Positions 16,617-26,447 of a stretch of DNA of 64,000 nucleotides are shown piece by piece. Each line of letters opens with the position of its first letter. Position 1 is the first letter of the stretch. Origin of the DNA: Actinomadura sp. NBRC 104425. Lineage in GTDB: Bacteria; Actinomycetota; Actinomycetes; Streptosporangiales; Streptosporangiaceae. Below the pieces are notes generated by a model. It made no database searches. It saw nothing but the letters and a program-made list of their open reading frames with translations, and was not told the DNA's origin. Position numbers and translations under genes: made by a program. The DNA lies in the NCBI RefSeq assembly GCF_030269545.1, contig NZ_BSTN01000001.1, positions 203,204 through 267,203 of the forward strand, read 5' to 3'.

Positions 16617-19019
16617 GTGCAGGTGGCCGACTTCGAGCCTCAGGGTGGCGGCGAGGACGCTTCCCCGCGCGAGACGCGGCGGGACCCCGGTGTCACACGG
16701 CGCGACGCGTACGTGCCGGGGCCGCGGCCCGCGCAGACCCGGCGGGACGGGACGGCGGCCGGCGATCCGCTGATGCGGCTGCCGGCGGTGCTGGCCGAGC
16801 GGTTCGAGACGGTGGCCGAGCTTCCCGTGCAGGGCGCCGAGTCCGACCTGCTGCTGGTACGGGACGCGCGCGGCGTCCGGTACGTGGTGAAGCTGTTCCG
16901 CCGCGGTTTCACCGCCGACCGCGACGTGTGGGGGAAACTGCCCGAGCTGGACTCGCCGCACGTGGTGCGGGTTCTGGAGACCGGGCACGCCGAGGGACGC
17001 GACTACGAGATCACCGAGTACGCGCCCGCCGGCAACCTGCGCGCCGCGCTGGCGGGCGGGCCGCTGCCGCCGGAGATGGTCGCCGAGGTGGCCGCCCAGC
17101 TCGCCGACGGGCTGGCCGCGCTGCACCGGGCGGGCATCGTGCACCGCGACCTCAAACCGGAGAACGTGCTGGTGACCGGCACCGATCCGGTGCGGGTGGC
17201 GATCACCGACTTCGGGCTGAGCCGGGTCCTCGAGCAGAGCGTGGTGTTCGCTTCGGCGTCGCGCACGCTGGCGTACGCGGCGCCCGAGTCGCTGTCGGGG
17301 CAGGTGTCCCCGGCGCGGGACTGGTGGTCGCTCGGCATGATCCTGCGCGAGCTGGCGACCGGGCGGCCGCCGTTCGCGGGGCTCAGCGAGACGGCGGTGA
17401 TCGACCATCTGGCGACGCGTCCGGTCACGGCCGACGACGTGGCCGATCCCCGGCTGCGGCTGCTGTGCCGGGGGCTGCTCACCCGCGACCCGCGGCGGCG
17501 GTGGGGCGCCGAGCAGGTGGCGCAGTGGCTGGACGGGGCGTCGCCGCCGGTCGCCGAACCGGCGCGGCCCGTCGTCGAGACCGGGCCGGGCGTGCCGTTC
17601 GCCGGACGCCGTTTCACCGACCGCGGCGAGTTCGCCCGCGCGCTGGTCGAGCGGTGGGACCAGGCCGCGCGCTACTTCTTCGGCGGCGGGCAGGAGGCGT
17701 TCCGCGTCCTGCGCGAGTGGCTGTCGGGCCTGCCGGACGACAGCCGCATCGAGCTGGTCGACGGGCCGCTGTCGTCCAGGCAGCCGCCCGATGTGAAGCT
17801 GCTGCACCTGGTGCGCTGGCTCGACCCGTCGCTGCCGCCGCACTACCTGGGACGGCGCGTCACCGCCGACGACCTGGCGGGCCTTGCGGCGCTGGCCGGC
17901 GACGGGACGCATCCCGACCACCGCACCGCCTGCCTGCTGGGCCGGGACCTGTGGGAGCACCGGCTGCTGCACGTGCTGGCGGGCTTCGACGGCGCGCACG
18001 ACCTGGCGCGCATCGACGAGCAGTGGCGCGCGCACGTGTCCGCGTGGAACGACCTGGCGCGGTGGCTGCGCACCCAGAACGCGCTCCCGGCCGGGGCCCA
18101 GGCGCGGTTGCCGGATGCGGGGACGACGTCCGACACGCGTGTAGCCGGCCCGCCCGTCCCTGCCGACGACCCGCCCGTGGTGCTGCTCACATTGCTGGCG
18201 CTGGCCGTCCAGCCCGGGCAGACACGTCAGGCGTTGAGCGATGCCGCCGCCCGCGCGCGCGCAGGTCTGCCCGAGCCGGTGCCGTGGCTGGAGTGGCTCG
18301 CCGACGGCGCGGGGGACGATCCGCTTCGGCTGCTCGCCGTGGCCCGTACCGCTCCTGAGGCCGTCCTGGAGTTGGAGGCCCGGTCCCGTGACGCCAGAGC
18401 GGCCGAGCAGCGCGCCCAGACGCTGCGCGAGTGGTGGGCCGAACGCGAACGCCAGCGCCTGGCCGGACGCAACGGCGCCGTGGCACGAGCCGTCGGCTGG
18501 ACCCTGCCCATCCTCGCCTTCTGGCTCCTGGGCAGTTGGGTCGTCGGTGCACTCTTCGGTGGAGACGCCCCCGACAAGATGTCGGCCTTCAACTCCCTGC
18601 CCGGCTCCGGCGTGCCGTTCGGTGCGCTGGCGGTTCTGTCCGTGGTCGCATGGGTCGTTCAGTGCGGCTGCGAGATTCTGCTCGCGCGCGTGCAGGGACG
18701 CGACTACCTGCCCTACGGTCCCTGGTCCTGGCTGTCCCGCGTCCTGGGGGCCGGCGGCCGCGGCCTGTCGAAGGCGTCGCAGGCTGTGTCGGGCGCGGCG
18801 CGTCGCACGAGCGGACGCGGCTGCGGCGTGCTTCTGCTGGCCGGCACCATCCCTCTGCTGCTGATCCTCCTGCTTGTAAGCATGATCACGCCGGTAGCGA
18901 GCCTGCTGTGGTTGCTGCTGCTCGTTGCCGGACCGGCCGCGCACGCGGTGGCCGCGGGCGTCCGGTTGCACCGGTGGCGGCAGCAGCACGCGGAGGACGA
19001 GCGGAGGGCGCTGGCGTGA
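16617..19019 (+). CDS. Membrane-anchored serine/threonine protein kinase
   Basis: An 800-residue protein. The kinase domain spans about 60-305: VVKLF with the ATP-binding Lys near 92, HRDLKPENVL (176-185), DFG (198-200) and APE (222-224). The Gly-rich loop is degenerate. Residues 310-610 form a large unrecognised helical region with many Trp and Arg (ERWDQAARYFFGGGQEAFRV). The last 180 residues hold about four hydrophobic segments (near 623-645, 661-688, 738-765, 768-785). The start is GTG 16617; an ATG at residue 53 is a possible alternative. As second gene of the operon it would phosphorylate a partner read by the FHA protein; that is inference. Confidence 0.9.
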   Translation: MQVADFEPQGGGEDASPRETRRDPGVTRRDAYVPGPRPAQTRRDGTAAGDPLMRLPAVLAERFETVAELPVQGAESDLLLVRDARGVRYVVKLFRRGFTADRDVWGKLPELDSPHVVRVLETGHAEGRDYEITEYAPAGNLRAALAGGPLPPEMVAEVAAQLADGLAALHRAGIVHRDLKPENVLVTGTDPVRVAITDFGLSRVLEQSVVFASASRTLAYAAPESLSGQVSPARDWWSLGMILRELATGRPPFAGLSETAVIDHLATRPVTADDVADPRLRLLCRGLLTRDPRRRWGAEQVAQWLDGASPPVAEPARPVVETGPGVPFAGRRFTDRGEFARALVERWDQAARYFFGGGQEAFRVLREWLSGLPDDSRIELVDGPLSSRQPPDVKLLHLVRWLDPSLPPHYLGRRVTADDLAGLAALAGDGTHPDHRTACLLGRDLWEHRLLHVLAGFDGAHDLARIDEQWRAHVSAWNDLARWLRTQNALPAGAQARLPDAGTTSDTRVAGPPVPADDPPVVLLTLLALAVQPGQTRQALSDAAARARAGLPEPVPWLEWLADGAGDDPLRLLAVARTAPEAVLELEARSRDARAAEQRAQTLREWWAERERQRLAGRNGAVARAVGWTLPILAFWLLGSWVVGALFGGDAPDKMSAFNSLPGSGVPFGALAVLSVVAWVVQCGCEILLARVQGRDYLPYGPWSWLSRVLGAGGRGLSKASQAVSGAARRTSGRGCGVLLLAGTIPLLLILLLVSMITPVASLLWLLLLVAGPAAHAVAAGVRLHRWRQQHAEDERRALA

Positions 19020-19086
19020 CGCCCCACATCCACGGCCCCCGGCGCACGGCTGCGGGGGCGACGCAGCACGGCCCTGGAGGAGCATC

Positions 19087-20235
19087 ATGAGCAGTGGTGT
19101 CGAGGCCGACATCGCGTTGGACGCGGCAGTGGTCCTGACCCTGGGGATGAACCGGGTGCTGGGCCGCGCCGCGGGCGCGGCCGGACGCGGCGCCGAGGCG
19201 CTGGCGGCGCTCGCCGCGGGCAAGGCGAAGGAGCGGGCTGCGGCCCTTGCCGAGGTGGAGGCGTACGAGCGCGCGCTGCGCAGGGTGCTCGAACGCAACG
19301 CGCGCATCGCCGCGCTGGCCGAGACGGCCGAGCGTCTCGGCGCCGACGTGGCGCTCCCCCAGCACCTCCAGCCCACCGACCAGGACATCGCCGACCTGGA
19401 CGCGTGGTGCGCCGCGGCCGACACCGCCCTGGACGAGGCCGAGTCCCGGTTGTCGCGCCACCTGGCCGCCGAGATCGGCGAGCAGATCTTCCCGCCCGCC
19501 GCGACGTCGCTGCGCACCGAACTCGGCCCGGCTACCGGGCGTCCACCGCAGCAGGAGACGCAACCGGCGCAGGCGGAGGCCGTCCGGCAGCGCCTTGAGC
19601 GGGTGGTGGCCCGCCTGCTGCCGGACGTGTCGGCCGAGGACCGCCGCGCGGTCGCCGAGGCGGCCGCGCTGCTGCCGGGCGCGTCCGGCGAGGAGGAGGC
19701 CGAGGGGGTGCTGACCGAGGTGCGGCTGCGGGTGCAGGCGGCCAACGCCCGCACGCGGCAGCGGCGGGAGGAGGAGCGGCGGCGCGCCGCCGAACGCGAG
19801 GCCGCCGAGCAGGCCGAGGCCGAGCGGCGCTACGTGCTCGACTCGATCACTTCGGCGTTCCAGGACCTGGGCTACGAGGTGCAGGCCGGGTTCGAGACGC
19901 TCACCGCCGCCGGCGGCGAGGTCGTGCTGACCCGCGGGTCGTGGCCCGACCACGGCGTGCGCATGCGCGTGGACGACGCGGCGCAGATCCGCGCGGCCAT
20001 GGTCCGCACCCGTCCCGCCGAGAGCGAGGACGACCGCAGGCTGGACGTCGAACGGGAACGGGAGTGGTGCGAGGCGTTCGAGGCGGCGCGGGCGCGGCTG
20101 GCCGACGCGGGCGTGCGTTCCCAGGTCACCTGGCGGCTTGAGCCGGGGGTGAAGGAGCTGCCCGTCACCGACCGGGCGCGGCGCAGCGCAGCCCGTGCGG
20201 CCGCCCCGCGCGAACGCCGCCGGGAACGCGGGTGA
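19087..20235 (+). CDS. Coiled-coil protein of the kinase/AAA/rSAM operon
   Basis: A 382-residue cytoplasmic protein from ATG 19087, preceded by GGAGG. It is rich in Ala, Glu and Arg with long predicted coiled coils (about 25-80, 155-180, 220-255: QRREEERRRAAEREAAEQAE). A C-terminal globular part (about 256-350) contains YVLDSITSAFQDLGYEVQAG and GGEVVLTRGSWPDHGVRMRV. No known catalytic motif is seen. It lies 67 bases after the kinase. It could be a scaffold or the target handled by the AAA+ ATPase. The family is not recognised. Confidence 0.75.
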   Translation: MSSGVEADIALDAAVVLTLGMNRVLGRAAGAAGRGAEALAALAAGKAKERAAALAEVEAYERALRRVLERNARIAALAETAERLGADVALPQHLQPTDQDIADLDAWCAAADTALDEAESRLSRHLAAEIGEQIFPPAATSLRTELGPATGRPPQQETQPAQAEAVRQRLERVVARLLPDVSAEDRRAVAEAAALLPGASGEEEAEGVLTEVRLRVQAANARTRQRREEERRRAAEREAAEQAEAERRYVLDSITSAFQDLGYEVQAGFETLTAAGGEVVLTRGSWPDHGVRMRVDDAAQIRAAMVRTRPAESEDDRRLDVEREREWCEAFEAARARLADAGVRSQVTWRLEPGVKELPVTDRARRSAARAAAPRERRRERG

Positions 20236-20329
20236 ACCCCGGCACGCGGGACGCGGGACAATAGGGCGTGCATGACAGGGACGCCGGCGACCAGGACGCG
20301 GCCATGGCGGGCCGCGAGCGGAGCGAGGA

Positions 20330-22231
20330 ATGACCACTGATTCACCCACCCTCGGCGGGCGGCTGCTCGGCTGGCCGCCGTTCATCCGCGAGCTGGACGC
20401 GACCCTGTCGGTGCACTCCCAGTACGTCCTGTCGGGCAACCTCTACGACAGCTTCCTGGCCCCGCCGCTGGAGGCCGACGGGCCGGGCCGGCTGCTGCCG
20501 CTGCGCGACCTGCTGTGGGAGTCGCTGCACTCCAGCGGCTACTCCTGCCTGGTGGTGTACGACCCGGTGGACGGCCTGCAGGTGCACCCTGACACCGAGG
20601 ACGACATCGGCGACGCGGCGGCGGAGGCGGCCGAGCGGCTGCTGGGCAAGCTGAAGGGCGAGCAGAAGCCGTCGCTGGAGGGGCTGACCAAGCATCTGGC
20701 GGCGGTGGCCCGCCCGTCGGAGAACGTGCGCGCCGCGGTGCTGATCGACTCGGCGTCCCGGATCGCCCGCAGCCCCACCGACCTGGAACCCGCCGAACGC
20801 GACTTCTTCCGGTTCTGCGCCAAGCTGTCGCGCACCGCGCGGCCGGTGCGGGTGGTGGGGCCCCGGCCCAAGCCGCTGTACAACCCCGTCATCTGGCTGG
20901 TGGAGCGGCCCGGCGACCTGCCGCCGTGGCTGACCGCCGACAACGACAACATCCGCGAGATCACCATCCCGCGGCCGCATCTGGGCGACCGGCAGGAGAC
21001 GGCGCGGCTGCTGGCCCGCGCGTTCGGGATCAGCGATGTGGACGCCGACCAGGCCGCCGCCGAGGCGTGCGACGCGTTCGCCGAGCAGGCCGACGGGCTG
21101 ACCCTGCAGTCGATGATCGAGGTGACCCGGCTGGCCAAGGAGCGCAACGTCCAGCTGGCCGACCTGCCCGACGCGGTGCGCACCTACAAGCTGGGCGTGC
21201 TGGACAACCCGTGGAACCGCGGGCATCTGCGCCGCCGGGTGCTGGAGGGCGAGCGCCGCGTCCCCGAGCGGGTGATCGGGCAGCCGCAGGCCGTCACCAA
21301 GACGCTGGACATCCTCAAGCGGGCCGTGCTGGGCCTGTCGGGCGCGCAGGCCACCCGGTCGGGCAGCCGCCCGCGCGGGGTGCTGTTCTTCGCCGGTCCT
21401 ACCGGCACCGGCAAGACCGAGCTGGCCAAGGCCATCACCGAGCTGGTGTTCGGGGACGAGTCGGCCTACCTGCGGTTCGACATGAGCGAGTTCTCCGGGG
21501 AGGGCTCGGGCGACCGGCTGATCGGCTCGCCGCCCGGGTATGTCGGCCACGAGGCGGGCGGGGAGCTGACCAACGCGGTGCGCGAGGACCCGTTCCGGGT
21601 CATCCTGTTCGACGAGATCGAGAAGGCGCACCCGCGGATCCTGGACAAGTTCCTGCAGATCCTGGAGGACGGCCGGCTGACCGACGGGCGCGGCAACACC
21701 GTCCACTTCTCCGAGTCGATCCTCATCTTCACCTCCAACCTGGGCATGTACGTGCGCGGGTCGGAGACCGGGCCGGACGGCGCGCCGGTGCGCGTGCGCA
21801 ACATCACACCCGGCATGACCTACGACGAGGTGGAGCGGCGCATCAAGGCCGCCGTCGCCGAGCACTTCACCGAGGTGCTGAACCGGCCCGAGCTGCTCAA
21901 CCGGTTCGGCGACAACATCGTGGTGTTCGACTTCATCGGCCCGGAGGCCGCCGACAAGATCTTCGACCTGCAGTTCGCCAACATCTGCCGCCGCGTCACC
22001 GAGGAGCACCGGCTGGTGCTGGCGGTCAAGGGCGACGTGCTGGAGACGCTGCGCGGATGGTGCACCGGCGACCTGGACCACGGCGGCCGCGGCATCGGCA
22101 TGAAGCTGGAGTCCTTCTTCGTCAACCCGCTGGCCCGCGCCCTGTTCGACCGGGAGCTCACCCCCGAAGAGCGGATCACCGTGACCGGCATCCGCCGCGA
22201 GGGCAGCATCGTCCATCTGGACCTGCAGTGA
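20330..22231 (+). CDS. AAA+ ATPase with a ClpB-type D2 module and a degenerate N-terminal AAA-like half
   Basis: A 633-residue protein. The C-terminal half (about 300-633) is a ClpB/Hsp104 D2-type unfoldase: Walker A GPTGTGKTELAKA (356-368), pore loop GYVG in GSPPGYVGHEAGGELT (399-414), Walker B VILFDEIEKAHP (424-435), sensor-1 TSN (468-470) and NRFGDNIVVF with the likely arginine finger (about 523). The N-terminal half (1-290) looks like a second AAA-type fold (HSQYVLSGNLYDSFL; VRAAVLID) but has no Walker A. It lacks the ClpB N-domain and middle coiled coil. The start is ATG 20330, after GAGGA. Next comes the rSAM gene, overlapping by GTGA. Confidence 0.9.
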   Translation: MTTDSPTLGGRLLGWPPFIRELDATLSVHSQYVLSGNLYDSFLAPPLEADGPGRLLPLRDLLWESLHSSGYSCLVVYDPVDGLQVHPDTEDDIGDAAAEAAERLLGKLKGEQKPSLEGLTKHLAAVARPSENVRAAVLIDSASRIARSPTDLEPAERDFFRFCAKLSRTARPVRVVGPRPKPLYNPVIWLVERPGDLPPWLTADNDNIREITIPRPHLGDRQETARLLARAFGISDVDADQAAAEACDAFAEQADGLTLQSMIEVTRLAKERNVQLADLPDAVRTYKLGVLDNPWNRGHLRRRVLEGERRVPERVIGQPQAVTKTLDILKRAVLGLSGAQATRSGSRPRGVLFFAGPTGTGKTELAKAITELVFGDESAYLRFDMSEFSGEGSGDRLIGSPPGYVGHEAGGELTNAVREDPFRVILFDEIEKAHPRILDKFLQILEDGRLTDGRGNTVHFSESILIFTSNLGMYVRGSETGPDGAPVRVRNITPGMTYDEVERRIKAAVAEHFTEVLNRPELLNRFGDNIVVFDFIGPEAADKIFDLQFANICRRVTEEHRLVLAVKGDVLETLRGWCTGDLDHGGRGIGMKLESFFVNPLARALFDRELTPEERITVTGIRREGSIVHLDLQ

Positions 22232-22980
22232 CCGGGCCGTCTGCGAACGAGCAGTCCGCGAGCGGGCAGACGCTGCTGCTGGCCAAGGCGCACTATCCTG
22301 TCACCACGCTCGGGCCGGGCGTGCGGGCGGGCATCTGGACGCAGGGGTGCACGCTGCACTGCCCGGGCTGCCTGTCGCGGGACACGTGGGAGGCCGACCC
22401 GGGCAAGGCCGTGCCGGTCACGGCCGTGCTCGGCTGGCTGCGGTCGCTGCCGAGGCCGCTGGACGGCGTCACCGTCTCCGGTGGCGAGCCGTTCCAGCAG
22501 CCCGAAGCGCTGGCCGCACTGCTTCGGGGCATCCGCGCGTGGCAGGACAGTTCCGAACATGAGACGATTCCGGTGGACATACTCGTCTACAGCGGATATG
22601 TCTACTCTCGGCTTTTGCGTTCGGCGCGGACGAGCGAGATCCTTGGGTTGTGCGACGCGGTCATCACGGGACCGTACGTCGACCGGCTCAATCCGGGGGG
22701 GCGACACTCCCCGGACGGCTCTCTACTCTGGAGGGGGTCGTCCAACCAGCGCATCGTCCCGCTGTCCCCGCTGGGGCACGAGAGGTACGGGGCTCTGGCC
22801 GACGGCTCCCAGCAGACCGGTCGCGACGCAGCGCCCCGAGTCCAGGTGTCCGTGGACGAGGGGCCGGAGGGAAGGCGGGTGTTCTACATCGGGATCCCGC
22901 GGAGGGGTGACATGGAGCACCTCACAACGAGGCTCGAACGTGCCGGCGTACGTGCGGGGGAAGTGTCATGGCGACCTTGA
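22228..22980 (+). CDS. Radical SAM protein, NrdG/activase-like
   Basis: A 250-residue protein from GTG 22228 (its GTGA overlaps the AAA+ stop). It carries the cluster motif CTLHCPGC (Cys 41, 45, 48), a CX3CX2C radical SAM signature, VTVSGGEPFQQPEALAALLR as the SAM-binding GGE region, and the NrdG-like end RGSSNQRIVPLSP. It is therefore of the activase type (anaerobic ribonucleotide reductase or pyruvate-formate-lyase activators), which makes a glycyl radical on a partner enzyme. No glycyl-radical enzyme is encoded nearby, so the substrate is unknown. The end overlaps the FHA gene by 13 bases. Confidence 0.9.
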   Translation: MTGPSANEQSASGQTLLLAKAHYPVTTLGPGVRAGIWTQGCTLHCPGCLSRDTWEADPGKAVPVTAVLGWLRSLPRPLDGVTVSGGEPFQQPEALAALLRGIRAWQDSSEHETIPVDILVYSGYVYSRLLRSARTSEILGLCDAVITGPYVDRLNPGGRHSPDGSLLWRGSSNQRIVPLSPLGHERYGALADGSQQTGRDAAPRVQVSVDEGPEGRRVFYIGIPRRGDMEHLTTRLERAGVRAGEVSWRP

Positions 22981-24131
22981 ACTGTCCTGTCTGTGACGAG
23001 CCCTACCAGCAGGGCGATCTGGTCTGCATGAGCTGCGGTGCCAACCTGGCCCGCAGCGGCGGGGCGCGTCGCCACGGCGCCGGGTACCCGCCGCCGCAGC
23101 AGCCGGGCGCCCCGCAGTACCCGCACCAGCCGCCGTACGAGCCGCAGGGCCCCGGGCAGCCCCAGCACCAGGTCCCGCCGTACCAGCAGCCGGACCCGGG
23201 CCAGTACGACCCGGCGCAGCAGTACGACCCCGGCCGGTACCAGCCCTCGGGCGGCCACCCGCAGCATCAGGCGCCGTCGCCCTACCAGTCGGCGCCGCAG
23301 CCCCAGTCCCCGCCCGCTCCGCAGGACCCGTGGGCCCAGCAGCGGCCGGAGCCGTGGAACCAGCCCGCGCAGCCGCCCGCGCCATCCCAGCCGCACACGC
23401 CCCAGTACCAGCCCCCGGGCCACCAGGGCGGCCTGAGCGGCGGCCAGCAGGTGCCCGACAACGCCTGGGGGCAGCCCTCGCCGCAGATGCCCGAGCACCA
23501 GTGGGGGGCGCCTCAGCCGCAGGCGCCGACCGGGCACGACCCGCACCAGCAGCCGCAGCACGGCGGCCCGGGCCCGCAGCCGCACGCCCCGGCGGAGCAC
23601 CAGTACGCCCCGCCGTCGCACCAGCCGGACCCGCGCGCCCCGATGCCGCCGGCGTACGGCCGCGAGGCGACGCTGCTGCCGCCCGAGCAGCAGCAGGCCC
23701 AGGCCCGCCCGGACTCCACCGCGCTCATGTGCCCCTACTGCGAGGCGGTGCTGACCAACCCGGGCGCGGCGCAGTGCGACTCGTGCCTGCGGCCGCTGCC
23801 CGCCCAGGGCCAGGGGCAGGGCGCGCCGGTGCTGCGCGTCCAGTTCCCCAGCGGCGAGATCAAGGTGTCGGTGGGCCAGCACCTGGTGCTGGGACGCGAC
23901 GCGGGCCAGTCCCCCGTCGCCTCCACCTTCACCCAGTTCGACAACGTGTCGCGGCGCCACTCGACGGTCTGGTTGGACCCGTCGGGCACCGCCTGGGTGC
24001 GCGACGAGGGCTCCACCAACGGCACCTTCGTCAACGGCGAACGGCTGCCGCGCGGCGTGGAGGCCCCGCTGCGCGACGGCGACCAGCTCCGCCTGGCCGC
24101 CGACGTCACCGGCACCGTGACCCTCAAGTAG
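22968..24131 (+). CDS. Double zinc-ribbon protein with C-terminal FHA domain
   Basis: A 387-residue protein. An N-terminal zinc ribbon (Cys 6, 9, 20, 23) is followed by a Pro/Gln-rich linker of about 220 residues, a second zinc ribbon (Cys 255, 258, 270, 273) and an FHA domain (about 288-387) with HLVLGRDAG, VSRRHSTV and STNGTFVNGERL, the conserved phosphothreonine-binding motifs. It should read phosphorylation made by the operon's kinase. The ATG at 22968 lies inside the end of the rSAM gene. It closes the operon and is followed by a strong hairpin terminator. Confidence 0.9.
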   Translation: MATLNCPVCDEPYQQGDLVCMSCGANLARSGGARRHGAGYPPPQQPGAPQYPHQPPYEPQGPGQPQHQVPPYQQPDPGQYDPAQQYDPGRYQPSGGHPQHQAPSPYQSAPQPQSPPAPQDPWAQQRPEPWNQPAQPPAPSQPHTPQYQPPGHQGGLSGGQQVPDNAWGQPSPQMPEHQWGAPQPQAPTGHDPHQQPQHGGPGPQPHAPAEHQYAPPSHQPDPRAPMPPAYGREATLLPPEQQQAQARPDSTALMCPYCEAVLTNPGAAQCDSCLRPLPAQGQGQGAPVLRVQFPSGEIKVSVGQHLVLGRDAGQSPVASTFTQFDNVSRRHSTVWLDPSGTAWVRDEGSTNGTFVNGERLPRGVEAPLRDGDQLRLAADVTGTVTLK

Positions 24132-24141
24132 CAGACGAAAC

Positions 24142-24169
24142 GGGCGGCCCTCCCCTTGGAGGGCCGCCC
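24142..24169. terminator. Bidirectional hairpin terminator
   Basis: Perfect 12-bp arms GGGCGGCCCTCC and GGAGGGCCGCCC around CCTT, between the convergent FHA gene and typA. It can stop both transcripts. Confidence 0.85.
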
Positions 24170-24204
24170 GGTCTTGTCAGCGGCTTGCGAAGGGCCGACG
24201 CACC

Positions 24205-26058
<1,854 letters not shown>

Positions 26059-26114
26059 GCGCTTCTCGCTCTGGTGGAGGTGCAGGGAGTCGCCGCGGAG
26101 CCGCGGCCAGCCCG

Positions 26115-26120
26115 ATTCTA
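26115..26120 (-). promoter_or_regulatory. Putative -10 of typA
   Basis: TAGAAT on the minus strand, 57 bases before the typA start. The -35 position is not recognisable. Confidence 0.4.
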
Positions 26121-26179
26121 CTTGCCGGTCCGTACCGTCCCGGCGAACCGCACATCACGTTCACCACATATGCCCTGGT

Positions 26180-26209
26180 TGCTGTGTTTTACGGTTTCTT
26201 TGTAGTCTC
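26180..26209 (+). promoter_or_regulatory. Putative promoter of the riboswitch/NlpC transcript
   Basis: -35 TTGCTG (26180-26185), 18-base spacer, -10 TAGTCT (26204-26209). It would start RNA about 50 bases before the riboswitch core. Confidence 0.5.
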
Positions 26210-26262
26210 TCCCGGACCCGGCCGTCTTGGAGCCCGCCGGACCGCTGCGCGGGCTGCGGCCG

Positions 26263-26428
26263 GACCGCCGAATCCCCTCGCGGGGAGCCGGGGAACCACA
26301 TCCCGGGGCGCCGCCGCCCCCGGGACTCGGGGTGAATCGACGCAGGTCGCACCGTCACCGGTGACGCGCGCCCGCGCCGTAGGGCGAACTCCCGGCCCGA
26401 ACCCGTCAGCTAACCCGGTAGGCGGACG
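26263..26428 (+). promoter_or_regulatory. c-di-AMP riboswitch (ydaO-yuaA class)
   Basis: The conserved blocks occur in order: GCCGAATCC, GGAGCCGGGGAACCACA, GGGGTGAATCGACGCAGG, GTAGGGCGAACTCCCGGCC, CGAACCCGTCAGCTAACCC and the closing GGTAGGCGGA. This is the ydaO consensus, in the place it usually occupies in actinobacteria, in front of a cell-wall hydrolase gene. Known family members shut expression off when c-di-AMP is high. The gap to the TTG start is 19 bases. Confidence 0.92.
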
Positions 26429-26447
26429 AGGAGAGGAGTGCACGACC

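Noticed and set aside
16596..19754. 1052-codon open frame opposite the kinase
   Set aside because: His/Gly/Arg/Ala-rich shadow with no ribosome site; kinase motifs show the plus strand is coding.
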